Shown here: piece by piece, positions 8,677 to 16,398 of the stretch | Position numbering within the stretch: position 1 is the stretch's first letter | Layout: each line of letters opens with the position of its first letter | Position numbers and translations under genes: made by a program | DNA from: Viridibacillus sp050278625 | GTDB lineage: Bacteria; Bacillota; Bacilli; Bacillales_A; Planococcaceae | Reading direction: 5' to 3' | Length of the DNA stretch: 64,000 bases | Assembly: GCF_050278625.1 (NCBI RefSeq) | Contig: NZ_JBNNTI010000019.1 | Coordinates: 1 to 64,000, forward strand | Notes under the pieces: model-generated | Told to the model about the DNA's origin: nothing | Seen by the model: only the letters and a program-made list of their open reading frames with translations | Databases searched by the model: none

Positions 8677-9648
8677 TTGAAAGAAATTGCTCTAGGTGTT
8701 TTAGCGTCATTATTTTTTGCTGTAACTTTTATTTTAAATCGTGTAATGGAGTTAGATGGTGGTAGTTGGCTATGGAGCTCATCATTACGTTACTTTTTCA
8801 TGCTTCCCTTTTTACTAGTTATTGTGATGTACCGTAAAGGCGTACAACCAATGACAAAAGAAATGAAAAGACAACCTAAAGCTTGGCTATTATGGAGCTT
8901 TGTTGGGTTCGTCCTATTTTATGCACCGCTAACATTCGCGGCTGCCTATGGACCTGGTTGGCTTGTATCCGGAACATGGCAAATTACAATTGTTGCAGGG
9001 GTATTATTAGCACCACTTTTCGTCATAAAACTTGAAAAAAAAAAAATACGACAAAAGATTCCTATCGTATCTTTGCTTATTTCATGCATTATTTTAGTTG
9101 GAATTATATTAATTCAAATCCCAAGTGCTAAAACAGTTTCTGCTGAAAGCTTGATGCTAGGTATCCTGCCGGTTATTGTAGCAGCGTTTGCTTACCCACT
9201 TGGCAATCGTAAGATGATGGATGTGTGCGATGGTCGCTTAGATACCTTCCAAAGGGTTCTTGGCATGACCGTCGCTTCTCTCCCTGCTTGGATTATATTA
9301 GCTGTTATTGCTCTACTAACAGTCGGATTGCCTTCCACTAGCCAAGTGATTAATTCACTTCTTGTTGGGGTTAGCTCAGGTGTTATTGCGACTATTCTTT
9401 TCTTTATCGCAACAGATCGCGTCCGTGATAACCAAGGTAAACTTGCAGCTGTTGAAGCGACACAATCAACTGAAATTGTGTTTGTTATAGCTGGAGAGAT
9501 GATTATACTAGGTATTCCATTACCAGAATTACTTGCTCTATTTGGCTTAACTGTTATCATTATCGGAATGTTTTTACATAGCTATTACACAATGATTATG
9601 AAGAAAAAACAACCGCCCACTGTGGATTATTATCAAGACCAAAATTAA
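8677..9648 (+). CDS. EmrE-type multidrug/DMT efflux transporter
   Basis: 323 residues with ten hydrophobic helices, matching the ten-helix EmrE (PF13536) branch of the drug/metabolite transporter superfamily. The first helix carries ALGVLASLFFAVTFILNRVMEL and the second half ends IIIGMFLHSYYTM. The start is TTG at 8677 with TAGGTAGGTG just upstream; no ATG fits. A 12-base A run at 9035-9046 lies inside the gene (encoding EKKK), but the frame is intact. The substrate is unknown. A 16-bp stem terminator follows. Confidence 0.75.
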   Translation: MKEIALGVLASLFFAVTFILNRVMELDGGSWLWSSSLRYFFMLPFLLVIVMYRKGVQPMTKEMKRQPKAWLLWSFVGFVLFYAPLTFAAAYGPGWLVSGTWQITIVAGVLLAPLFVIKLEKKKIRQKIPIVSLLISCIILVGIILIQIPSAKTVSAESLMLGILPVIVAAFAYPLGNRKMMDVCDGRLDTFQRVLGMTVASLPAWIILAVIALLTVGLPSTSQVINSLLVGVSSGVIATILFFIATDRVRDNQGKLAAVEATQSTEIVFVIAGEMIILGIPLPELLALFGLTVIIIGMFLHSYYTMIMKKKQPPTVDYYQDQN

Positions 9649-9665
9649 AAAAAGACAAATAAATA

Positions 9666-9712
9666 AAAGGGCGTTACATATTTGATATAACTAATATGTA
9701 ACGCCCTTTCCT
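9666..9712 (+). terminator. strong terminator after the pepT run
   Basis: AAAGGGCGTTACATAT (9666-9681) is perfectly complementary to ATATGTAACGCCCTTT (9694-9709), a 16-bp stem with a 12-base loop. T-rich sequence follows. Confidence 0.9.
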
Positions 9713-9862
9713 TTTTATTTAACTAAAACCCCTCTGTAGTTGAATAAGGACTCTCATAAAAATTTGTCTCTATTTTTGTGAATTACTTTTTTCTCTCCAA
9801 GTATTCATTAAGTTCTTGTGATATTCCTTTGGGTTTGAATGCCTTTTGTCTATATACTGAAA

Positions 9863-9891
9863 TGCTCCTTTTTTAAAGGAGCGTTTTTTTA
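9863..9891 (+). terminator. terminator-like hairpin
   Basis: GCTCCTTT pairs with AAAGGAGC and is followed by GTTTTTTT on the + strand. It lies next to the end of the OatA-like fragment and may be left over from a lost + strand gene. Confidence 0.55.
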
Positions 9892-9894
9892 TTA

Positions 9895-10215
9895 TTAACC
9901 GTTCATAGATTCCGCTATAGCTTCATGTACAAGTGTAGCATAAAATTTCTCACCCTTTGGATTCGGGTGAGTCTTGTCAGGATAGAAAATGTCTTTATTA
10001 TTATTTGTTTCACTATACCAATCTACTAATGTTACATTACTATTTTTTTCTGCAGCTTTACTTAATTTTTTATTTACCCCGTCTTGCCAATCCTCTGGCA
10101 TCCTTGTATTCATTAAGTAAATTGTACGTTCCTTGCCAATAGCTTTTAATAATGTATCTAATTGTGCTGTACTAAAATCACCGTTAGAGCCAAGACCATA
10201 TAATGTACTTCTTGT
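9895..10215 (-). pseudogene. C-terminal fragment of an OatA-like O-acetyltransferase (SGNH domain)
   Basis: The minus-strand frame reads LYGLGSNGDFSTAQLDTLL, KERTIYLMNTRMPEDWQDGVNKKL and VTLVDWYSETNN...DKTHPNPKGEKFYATLV. This is the C-terminal half of the SGNH domain of peptidoglycan O-acetyltransferases, with the catalytic D-x-x-H as DKTHP. The frame is cut by TGA just upstream (10216-10218) and the N-terminal acyltransferase domain (about 350 residues) is missing. It has no start codon with a ribosome-binding site. The break coincides with a dispersed repeat starting at about 10214. Confidence 0.75.
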
Positions 10216-10246
10216 TCAACTAGACTACTCCGTTAGTTCAATAAAG
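10214..10246. repeat. dispersed repeat copy 1 (TTCAAC...CGTTAGTTCAATAA)
   Basis: TTCAACTAGACTACTC followed by CGTTAGTTCAATAAAG. It is one of six related short copies between 10.2 and 16.0 kb, all intergenic and next to gene fragments. The family has not been named here. Confidence 0.6.
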
Positions 10247-10348
10247 GATAAACAAAAAGAATCAATTAAAAAAGATTCAATAATTGATTCTACAATATCA
10301 GATGAAAATGTAATAAAGAAAATTGACCACTAGTTTTGGGGTGTTGAA

Positions 10349-10852
10349 CTACATTTCCGGCGCTTTCATACCAAACTTTGCCCATTCCTCTTTTGAAGGT
10401 CCGTAAATTCCTGGAACTGTTAATCCAGCCATTCGCATAAGAATCGTCATTTGTCCTCGATGATGGCATTGATGTTGAAGCAAAAACAATAATAGTGAAC
10501 CATTTGGTATTTGTTGACCAAGAAATTCTATAGGCTCTTGCAGTGTACGCTCAGTCCATTGTTCTTTTAATGCTTGTATAAATGCATTACTAGCTTGATG
10601 ATAACTGTCTTCTATAATCTGAGCCGTAGTAGGAACTGGATAATCTTCGTCTGGGGCTTCAAACTTTAAATTTGTATTTGAAGTAATAATTCGAATAGCA
10701 GCTACAGTATGCCAAGCAATACGTCCTAAATTCCAATTTTGTGAAGTTACTTCCTGTTTGAGTGATTCATCAGTTAGATTACTCAGTAGTTTCTGTGTAG
10801 CAGCAGCTTCAAACTCCCAAGATTCTAAAAAACAGCCTAATGATTGGAACAT
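10349..10852 (-). CDS. DinB-family protein (putative metal-dependent enzyme)
   Basis: 167 residues forming the four-helix DinB/YfiT fold. The family's metal ligands are visible: the first His in LGRIAWHTVAAI (near 48) and the pair in LLQHQCHHRGQM (near 128-132). Such proteins bind Ni or Zn; several act as thiol (e.g. bacillithiol) transferases, others are of unknown function. GGGGGATTTTC precedes the ATG. It stands alone within the decayed accessory region and appears intact. Confidence 0.8.
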   Translation of the reverse strand: MFQSLGCFLESWEFEAAATQKLLSNLTDESLKQEVTSQNWNLGRIAWHTVAAIRIITSNTNLKFEAPDEDYPVPTTAQIIEDSYHQASNAFIQALKEQWTERTLQEPIEFLGQQIPNGSLLLFLLQHQCHHRGQMTILMRMAGLTVPGIYGPSKEEWAKFGMKAPEM

Positions 10853-10965
10853 GAAAATCCCCCTATAAATGTTTTTTCTTCTTTTTTAATAACCCTACAA
10901 AATAAAATTCGAATTCCACTTAACTGATTAACCTAAATATTCTATAAAGTTCAATCTAAATCCTT

Positions 10966-10997
10966 CTTCAACTATCCTGCTGCGTTAGTTCAAGAAA
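10966..10997. repeat. dispersed repeat copy 2
   Basis: CTTCAACTATCCTGCTG then CGTTAGTTCAAGAAAG, the same layout as copy 1. Confidence 0.55.
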
Positions 10998-11034
10998 GAA
11001 AAAAAGAGATGCATATGCAACTCAATGATCTTCT

Positions 11035-11057
11035 AGTAAAGCATCCGTTAGTTTAAG
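11035..11057. repeat. dispersed repeat copy 3 (partial)
   Basis: AGTAAAGCATC then CGTTAGTTTAAG. It is the right half of the repeat with the AGTAAAGC variant of the left half. Confidence 0.45.
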
Positions 11058-11106
11058 TGTATTCACTCACAAACTTTAAATTTTCATTCTAAATCTTATG
11101 GCTGAA

Positions 11107-11355
11107 TTACTTAAAATACCATTTTAATGCATTCGTGCACAATATTTTTTCGGTAGCTTTTTCATTAAATACATGCTGAATCAAATCAATGTCTGCATAC
11201 TCAAAGTGTCTTTTCGCCCTTGTAGATGGCAAATCTGTTCCGAACATAAGAGCGTCTGGGTTAATATCATAAATTGAGTTTAAGGCATTCTCAATATTCA
11301 ATTCTACACGACCAAAACCAGTAGCTAGATTTACCAGTAACAATCCTATCATCAT
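11107..11355 (-). pseudogene. C-terminal fragment of an amidohydrolase (TIM-barrel, Amidohydro_2 type)
   Basis: 82 codons end the way Amidohydro_2 proteins do. NPDALMFGTDLPSTRAKRHF is the strand-8 region with the metal-binding/catalytic Asp of FGTDLP, and YADIDLIQHVF then NEKATEKILCTNALKWYF is the terminal helix pair. The family is about 250-300 residues, so two-thirds of the barrel is missing. No convincing start or ribosome-binding site is present. It is a decayed remnant, not a functional enzyme. Confidence 0.7.
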
Positions 11356-11465
11356 TTGGTGTTTTCTTTTTTTATGTGTATCCTACCCATATTAAAGTAG
11401 ATGGTTCCAAGCGAAAGACATACCCCCTTATATATCACAGAACTAATTACCGAATGAATAGGCTC

Positions 11466-11479
11466 TTACAAAAATGTAA
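11466..11479. promoter_or_regulatory. BceR-type operator (TTACA-N4-TGTAA)
   Basis: TTACAAAAATGTAA, inside the longer inverted repeat CTTACA-AAAA-TGTAAG (11465-11480), matches the T-N-ACA-N4-TGTAA motif described for BceR-like response regulators in Firmicutes. It lies 82 bases before the BceA-type ATPase gene. A -10-like TAGATAAT follows nearer the gene. Confidence 0.7.
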
Positions 11480-11561
11480 GTTTATATCACCTTAATCAAT
11501 ACCCGTTCATCTCCAAAAAACGTAAGATAGATAATGGAAAACCAAATGTAGGAGGATATAT

Positions 11562-12323
11562 ATGACAAAACCAGTTGTAGACGTGAAAAACGTTCAAAAA
11601 GTATACGGTAAAAAAGGGGAGAACCAATCATACGCGTTAAAAGGTGTATCATTTTCCATTCAAGAGGGTGAATTCGTTGGCATTATGGGACCTTCTGGTT
11701 CTGGTAAAACAACATTATTAAATGTAATTTCAACGTTAGATAAAGCGACAGGCGGCGTTGTTGAAATTGCAGGAACGGATATTACGGAAATGAAGCAAGG
11801 TGAGCTTTCTGATTTTCGTTCACAAAAATTAGGTTTCATCTTCCAGGATTTCAACTTGTTGGAGAACCTGTCTATTTATGAAAATATTGCACTTCCACTA
11901 TCTCTTCAAGGTGTTTCATCACGTAATATTGGACCAAAAGTCGAGAAAGTAGCGGGTATGTTAGGAATTACAGAAATACTTCAAAAGTATCCATCTGAAG
12001 TATCTGGTGGACAAAAGCAACGTTCGGCAGCAGCACGTGCGTTAGTTCATGAACCAGCAATTATTTTAGGGGACGAGCCAACAGGATCTCTTGATTCTAA
12101 AAATGCAACAAGTTTACTGGATGCGATGACAAACTTAAATAAAGAACAAGGTGTATCTATCATGATGGTTACGCATGATCCGTACAGTGCAAGTTACTGT
12201 CAGCGTATTTTATTCATTCAAGATGGTGAGCTATATAAAGAAATTCATCGCGGTGGTACACGTGATGAATTTTATAAAAAAATTTTAGACGTGCTTGCAG
12301 ACTTAGGCACACAAAAAGCGTAA
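11562..12323 (+). CDS. BceA-type antimicrobial-peptide ABC transporter ATPase
   Basis: 253-residue ATPase of the BceA/MacB group. Motifs in order: Walker A GPSGSGKTTLLN (near 44), Q-loop FIFQDFNLLENLS, signature VSGGQKQRSAAARAL, Walker B AIILGDEPTGSLDS and H-loop MMVTHDP. With the FtsX-type permease 16 bases downstream it forms a BceAB pair. Such pairs free lipid-II-cycle intermediates from bacitracin-like peptides and sense flux for a histidine kinase. GGAGG lies before the ATG. The BceR-like operator upstream implies control by a BceRS system, but no such kinase or regulator is in this window. Confidence 0.88.
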   Translation: MTKPVVDVKNVQKVYGKKGENQSYALKGVSFSIQEGEFVGIMGPSGSGKTTLLNVISTLDKATGGVVEIAGTDITEMKQGELSDFRSQKLGFIFQDFNLLENLSIYENIALPLSLQGVSSRNIGPKVEKVAGMLGITEILQKYPSEVSGGQKQRSAAARALVHEPAIILGDEPTGSLDSKNATSLLDAMTNLNKEQGVSIMMVTHDPYSASYCQRILFIQDGELYKEIHRGGTRDEFYKKILDVLADLGTQKA

Positions 12324-12339
12324 GGAAGGAAGTTCAATC

Positions 12340-14202
12340 ATGTTATTTAAGCTTGCCATGTCAGGACTAAAAAGTAGGTTACAAGATTACATCGTCTTAC
12401 TTGTCGGTCTTATTGTCTCAATTTCAACTTTTTATATGTTTCAAACATTAGCACTCAATAAGGCGTTCCTTGAATCTAACTCTTCTATTAAGGATATTGT
12501 ATCTGTATTTAAAATCGGTTCCTTTTTATTAGCGGTTACCACATTTTTCTATATTTTATATGCAAATTCTTTCTTATTATCTCTTCGCCAAAAAGAGTTT
12601 GGCATGTACATGATGTTAGGAGCAAAAAAGCATAAAGTTACATTCCTAATGTTTATTGAGACAATTGTATTAGGCGCCGCGTCTCTTGTGATTGGAATTA
12701 CATTTGGTGTAGGACTTGCAAAAGGTATCGGACAGTTATTAATGAAACAACTCGAATTTGTTGGTGATGGTTATAAAGCATTTTATATTCCATCTATGAC
12801 CAATACTTGCATATTCTTCTGCGTACTATTTGTATTATCGGCAATTATGAATAGTATTAAATTATCTCGTATTTCTGTACTGCAACTTGTACATGCAGAT
12901 GCACAAACAGATCGTGTTGCATTAAAAGGAAACATGACAGGTTTAGTTGCAATCCTTGGTGTGATTTTATTGGGTATTGGTTATGTATCACTAATCTATA
13001 TGCCATATGTAAACCCGCTAATTGCTACTGGAGTAATGGCCCTTGGATTAATCACAGCAACCTTTGGTACTTACATGTTATTTGGATCACTTCTCCCAGT
13101 TATGATTAAAAAGTTAAAGAGTAATAAAAAACGTAGGGAAAAAAAGCTTAATGCTTTTACTTTTGCACAATTAAATTTCCGTATGAATAGCCTTGCAAAT
13201 GTACTTGCCACGGTAGCAATCTTAGTGGCTCTTGGAGCTGGTGGAATTGCGTGTGGTATGGCATTTAAAAACAACACCGGAGTAATGATTGATCAAAGAC
13301 ATATTTACGATTCAGTCATTCATAATCCAACAGCGGAAGAAAAGAAAATTTTGAATGCAATCGTATTTACAGATAAGCTTGAATATCGTTACAAAATAGA
13401 TGACCAGTATATTTATTATCTAAAAGAAGATTTAGAGAAAAATCGTCCTTTAGTAGCAAATAATGATAAAGAGTTTGGGGAAACAAAGAGAGTTTCAGAA
13501 GAATTACCAATTGGTACATTTTTAAATCCAAGTGACAAAGTTAAAAAAGGTGCAAACACGAAAAAGTTATCACAACAATGGAGTGAAGCTTTCAAAACAA
13601 TCCAACCAAATTATATGTATCCTGATCATGAAATGAAAATTGTAGATCAAAACATATACGATAGTATGAAATGTAAAGAAAGTACTGTGTTTATTGGGAA
13701 AACAGGTGATTTTGAGTCATTATTAAAAGAATGGAAAGCACTTGATGAATTACAGGTAGTTAAATATAAAAATGTAACAGTGGAAGAACTGGATAGTAAG
13801 TATCAAACATATAGTATGTTTCATCATTTTACCAGCGGAATAACGTTTATGGGATTCTTCGTTGGAATTGCGTACTTAGCAATGATGGCAAGTTGCTTAA
13901 TGTTTAAAATTCTATCTGGTGCATCCAAAGATAGTACACGTTATCAAATGCTTCGTAAAATCGGTGTTCGCCAGGAGTTATTAATACAATCGATTTATAA
14001 GGAGTTATTCTTCGTATTTTTAGTCCCAGCAATTGTGGGTATTACTCACATATTAGTTGGTATGAACGTGCTCCGCCCTCTTTTGATCGATCCGTATTTC
14101 CGTATTTGGTTACCAATTGTTATTTTCGTAGTGATTTACTCGATTTACTACTTGATTACAGTTCAATTGTATAAAGGAATTGTACTTCCGAAAGAAAATT
14201 AA
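12340..14202 (+). CDS. BceB-type ABC transporter permease
   Basis: 620 residues with the ten-helix BceB layout. There is an N-terminal helix (LQDYIVLLVGLIVSISTFYMF), a bundle to about residue 320, a large extracellular domain of about 200 residues (320-525, rich in Lys/Asp/Tyr), then three C-terminal FtsX helices (TSGITFMGFFVGIAYLAMMASC...). The coupling segment LLSLRQKEFGMYMMLGAKKHKV is typical of FtsX/BceB. GGAAGGAAG precedes the ATG, 16 bases after the ATPase. The length matches the family. Confidence 0.88.
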   Translation: MLFKLAMSGLKSRLQDYIVLLVGLIVSISTFYMFQTLALNKAFLESNSSIKDIVSVFKIGSFLLAVTTFFYILYANSFLLSLRQKEFGMYMMLGAKKHKVTFLMFIETIVLGAASLVIGITFGVGLAKGIGQLLMKQLEFVGDGYKAFYIPSMTNTCIFFCVLFVLSAIMNSIKLSRISVLQLVHADAQTDRVALKGNMTGLVAILGVILLGIGYVSLIYMPYVNPLIATGVMALGLITATFGTYMLFGSLLPVMIKKLKSNKKRREKKLNAFTFAQLNFRMNSLANVLATVAILVALGAGGIACGMAFKNNTGVMIDQRHIYDSVIHNPTAEEKKILNAIVFTDKLEYRYKIDDQYIYYLKEDLEKNRPLVANNDKEFGETKRVSEELPIGTFLNPSDKVKKGANTKKLSQQWSEAFKTIQPNYMYPDHEMKIVDQNIYDSMKCKESTVFIGKTGDFESLLKEWKALDELQVVKYKNVTVEELDSKYQTYSMFHHFTSGITFMGFFVGIAYLAMMASCLMFKILSGASKDSTRYQMLRKIGVRQELLIQSIYKELFFVFLVPAIVGITHILVGMNVLRPLLIDPYFRIWLPIVIFVVIYSIYYLITVQLYKGIVLPKEN

Positions 14203-14255
14203 TGTAATGATATTATTTATACGAAATATCAACATAATCTGACCCCATTTATTGA

Positions 14256-14595
14256 TCATATTTAAAAGATATTGTAGCTTTAAATGATTTGCCTAAAGGT
14301 TTAGATAGAGTTATTATCGTCTTATTAAAAGTAATGTCTTATGACAATAAAAGCAAAGGGCACAAGAACTAGGATATAAAACAGTACAAGTTCTTAATAA
14401 CAACATTAACAAACTTGTAAATGCAGACATTTTTTTAGAAAAGGTGCTGGTACATATCAAGTAAATGCTCGTTATTTTGGTCGTGGCCATTGGTACGATA
14501 TACAAGAAATTCGATTACAACAAGTCTATTCAGCTAAGAGGAGAGAGCTTAAAACAAAAATAACATACAAAAACGACGAGCCGCCCCAGAATTGA
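14256..14595 (+). pseudogene. plasmid replication initiator remnant (RepL-like)
   Basis: Two + strand frames joined by a shift give a winged-helix replication protein. The first reads KDIVALNDLPKGLDRVIIVLLKVMSYDN, then after a gap AQELGYKTVQVLNNNINKLVNADIF. After a shift in the T-run at 14431-14437 it continues FRKGAGTYQVNARYFGRGHWYDIQEIRL. The last block (KGAGTYxVNxxYFGRG.W.DI) is typical of RepL/Rep proteins of small Firmicute plasmids. The start is missing, there is an early TGA and at least one frameshift, so it is not functional. Confidence 0.65.
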
Positions 14596-14613
14596 TTCTA
14601 AGGCGGTTTTAAC
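14570..14613. terminator. hairpin between rep and mob remnants
   Basis: GCCGCC...GGCGG with an inner CAGAAT/ATTCT pairing, ending GGCGGTTTT on the + strand. It could end both the rep remnant and the convergent minus-strand frame. Confidence 0.55.
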
Positions 14614-14851
14614 GTTCCATGTCATATCCACGTTGTTTCTTGATTTCTTTCTTATATTCACGCTCAAATTGATTATCTACCCCCTTCATATCCAGTTCAT
14701 TCTTAATAAGACCTCTAAACGCCTTAAATTGCTCTTTAAAGACTTTTTTCGTTTGTTGATACAAAACCTTTACATTTTCTTTTAAAACGTCTATATCTAT
14801 ATGAGCTTTTAAAGAGCTTATTTCAGTATTTAATGTTTCAACTTGATTCAT
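14609..14851 (-). pseudogene. small coiled-coil protein, possible plasmid Mob/Pre C-terminal fragment
   Basis: 80 codons of strongly helical, charged sequence (LNTEISSLKAHIDIDVLKENVKVLY; VFKEQFKAFRGLIKNELD; NQFEREYKKEIKKQRGYDMER). Upstream on the same strand a frame without start (14838-14940) reads KILLEWFKDFEKRIPNLKV and overlaps its ATG. The style resembles the coiled-coil tail of plasmid mobilization/recombination proteins, and a RepL remnant lies beside it. I infer a decayed plasmid backbone. The Mob assignment is tentative; it could also be a small phage protein. Confidence 0.4.
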
Positions 14852-14974
14852 TAGCTTTATTAACTTTCAAATTAGGAATTCTTTTTTCAAAATCCTTGAA
14901 CCACTCCAATAAAATTTTAATATTACCGTCCTTAATATTCTCACCTTATTCTAGATGATTTTAAAAAAATAGTT

Positions 14975-15007
14975 ATTCAACTAAACTGCCACGTTAGCTC
15001 AATAAGA
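14975..15007. repeat. dispersed repeat copy 4
   Basis: ATTCAACTAAACTGCCA then CGTTAGCTCAATAAG, the same layout as copies 1 and 2. Confidence 0.55.
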
Positions 15008-15030
15008 AAATGGCTCTACTCCTTATTGAA

Positions 15031-15060
15031 GTAAAGCATCAGTTAGTTCAATAAGCAAAG
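15031..15060. repeat. dispersed repeat copy 5
   Basis: GTAAAGCATC then AGTTAGTTCAATAAGCAAAG. It is flanked by two copies of TACTCCTTATT (about 15017 and 15060). Confidence 0.5.
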
Positions 15061-15140
15061 TACTCCTTATTAAATAATCTCTCCTACTTACGGTTATCCT
15101 CGACTTTATTTCAAATCTACAACTTGTCTTCACCGAGTCG

Positions 15141-15920
15141 TTATGCAAAAGAAGATAATATTTGGTTGAATCTATCGCGCTCCTCTAAAAAAGCGCAATG
15201 GCCGCTGTATTGGAACGGAACTAGCTTCGAATCTTTGATCAGCTTATTTGTTTCTTCAGCTTGGGTAAACGGAGCGACTTTATCATGAATTCCGTGAATA
15301 ATTAATGTGGGTACATCGATCTGACCGAGATCGTTGTAAACATTTTCATCTCTAAGCGTGACCATAATGGCGGAAGTCGCCCAATTCGCCGCTTGTAATC
15401 CCATTAAAACGAACCAATCGGATTTCGGTTCGGAAATATACTGAAAGAAAAAAATTCCCGTTTGGTCTTGCAGCATTTGCGGTCGGTCATGATTTGTATC
15501 TTCGATGATTTTATTTGTAAATTCTTTTGGAACGCTAGATGGAGAGGCAGCGTCGATCAGGACGAGTTTAGATACCCCATACCCTTTATAACGAGCCATA
15601 TAACGAATCGGGATCGCGCCTCCTGTAGAGTGTCCTGCCAGTGTTATGTTTTTTAACTGTAACGCCTCAATGACCATGCGGACATCATCTGCTAATCTAT
15701 CGAAACTGTACCCGCTAAAAGGTTTATCCGAATTGCCATATCCCCTCCAATCCATTCCGATACAACGATATCCAAGCGTTGGAAGGTAGTTGAACTGATA
15801 TTCGAACTGGTTATGGTTTAGCGGCCATCCATGAATAAAAAGTATCGTTTTATTTCCCTTCGGATTGATGTCCTCTATAAATACGTTGACCCCTGATTCG
15901 ACAGTTACAAAGTATCCCAA
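15141..15920 (-). CDS. alpha/beta hydrolase (non-heme haloperoxidase/esterase type)
   Basis: 259 residues with an alpha/beta-hydrolase fold. The oxyanion motif is LFIHGWPLN, followed by GMDWRGYGNSDKP, the nucleophile elbow GHSTGG (Ser near 98), the acid in IIHGIHDKVAPF and the catalytic His in YSGHCAFLEERDRF. This arrangement is typical of the chloroperoxidase/arylesterase subgroup; the substrate is unknown. I start at TTG (15918-15920) because GGGGTG lies six bases upstream; the longer frame to 15956 lacks a site. Its G+C and codon use seem higher than the flanking DNA (e.g. ATCGATCTGACC segments), which hints at acquisition. Confidence 0.82.
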   Translation of the reverse strand: MGYFVTVESGVNVFIEDINPKGNKTILFIHGWPLNHNQFEYQFNYLPTLGYRCIGMDWRGYGNSDKPFSGYSFDRLADDVRMVIEALQLKNITLAGHSTGGAIPIRYMARYKGYGVSKLVLIDAASPSSVPKEFTNKIIEDTNHDRPQMLQDQTGIFFFQYISEPKSDWFVLMGLQAANWATSAIMVTLRDENVYNDLGQIDVPTLIIHGIHDKVAPFTQAEETNKLIKDSKLVPFQYSGHCAFLEERDRFNQILSSFA

Positions 15921-16014
15921 GTGTATCACCCCAATTATTAAAAAGTAATTTCCCATTAAGATATTTCACCCAAGACAGAGTGTATGCCTAATTTCGGCGA
16001 ACTTTGTAGAAATT

Positions 16015-16035
16015 GAAGTAAAGCTCCCCGTTAGA
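16015..16035. repeat. dispersed repeat copy 6 (partial)
   Basis: GAAGTAAAGCTCC then CCGTTAGA, a half copy next to the IS110 fragment. Confidence 0.4.
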
Positions 16036-16072
16036 CATCCATGAAGCGCAAAATCAGCGCTTCACCACAGAG

Positions 16073-16264
16073 AATGAAAATGGTGAAAAACCTGAAAGAG
16101 TAAGCACACATCAAGATGATATTGACCGACTAGATTCTATTCCTGGAATAGCTACAAGAATGGCGGAACAAATTTTATCTGAAATTGGTACTGATGTGAA
16201 AAAGCAATTTCCTAGTGCAGCTCATAAATTATGGAGCTTTGAAACAAAGTTACAATGTTTCTAA
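16073..16264 (+). pseudogene. IS110-family transposase fragment
   Basis: The frame contains DIDRLDSIPGIATRMAEQIL then SEIGTDVKKQFPSAAHKL, the helix-hairpin-helix-like (Transposase_20) domain of IS110/IS116 transposases. After this the sequence diverges and stops with TAA at 16262-16264. The N-terminal DEDD domain and the remaining C-terminus are absent. IS110 elements lack long terminal repeats, so the element's edges cannot be placed. Confidence 0.8.
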
Positions 16265-16265
16265 A

Positions 16266-16301
16266 AAAGACGTGATGTTTTGAATAAAGTCACGACTTTT
16301 T
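16266..16301 (+). terminator. terminator-like hairpin after IS110 fragment
   Basis: CGTGA and TCACG form the core of the stem, with flanking A-run and T-run (ACTTTTT). Confidence 0.55.
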
Positions 16302-16398
16302 AAAAAAATGTTATGATGTTCTCAACCTTGTATAGCTGAGGTTCTTTATTTAAACAAAAGAGGAAGTTTAATGGAAGCTGATTATAGGGGGAATTGTT

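Noticed and set aside
10133..10333. + strand frame of 66 codons ending ...DENVIKKIDH
   Set aside because: It runs through the OatA remnant's antisense and a dispersed repeat, with no start signal. Only the last 30 codons look remotely coding.
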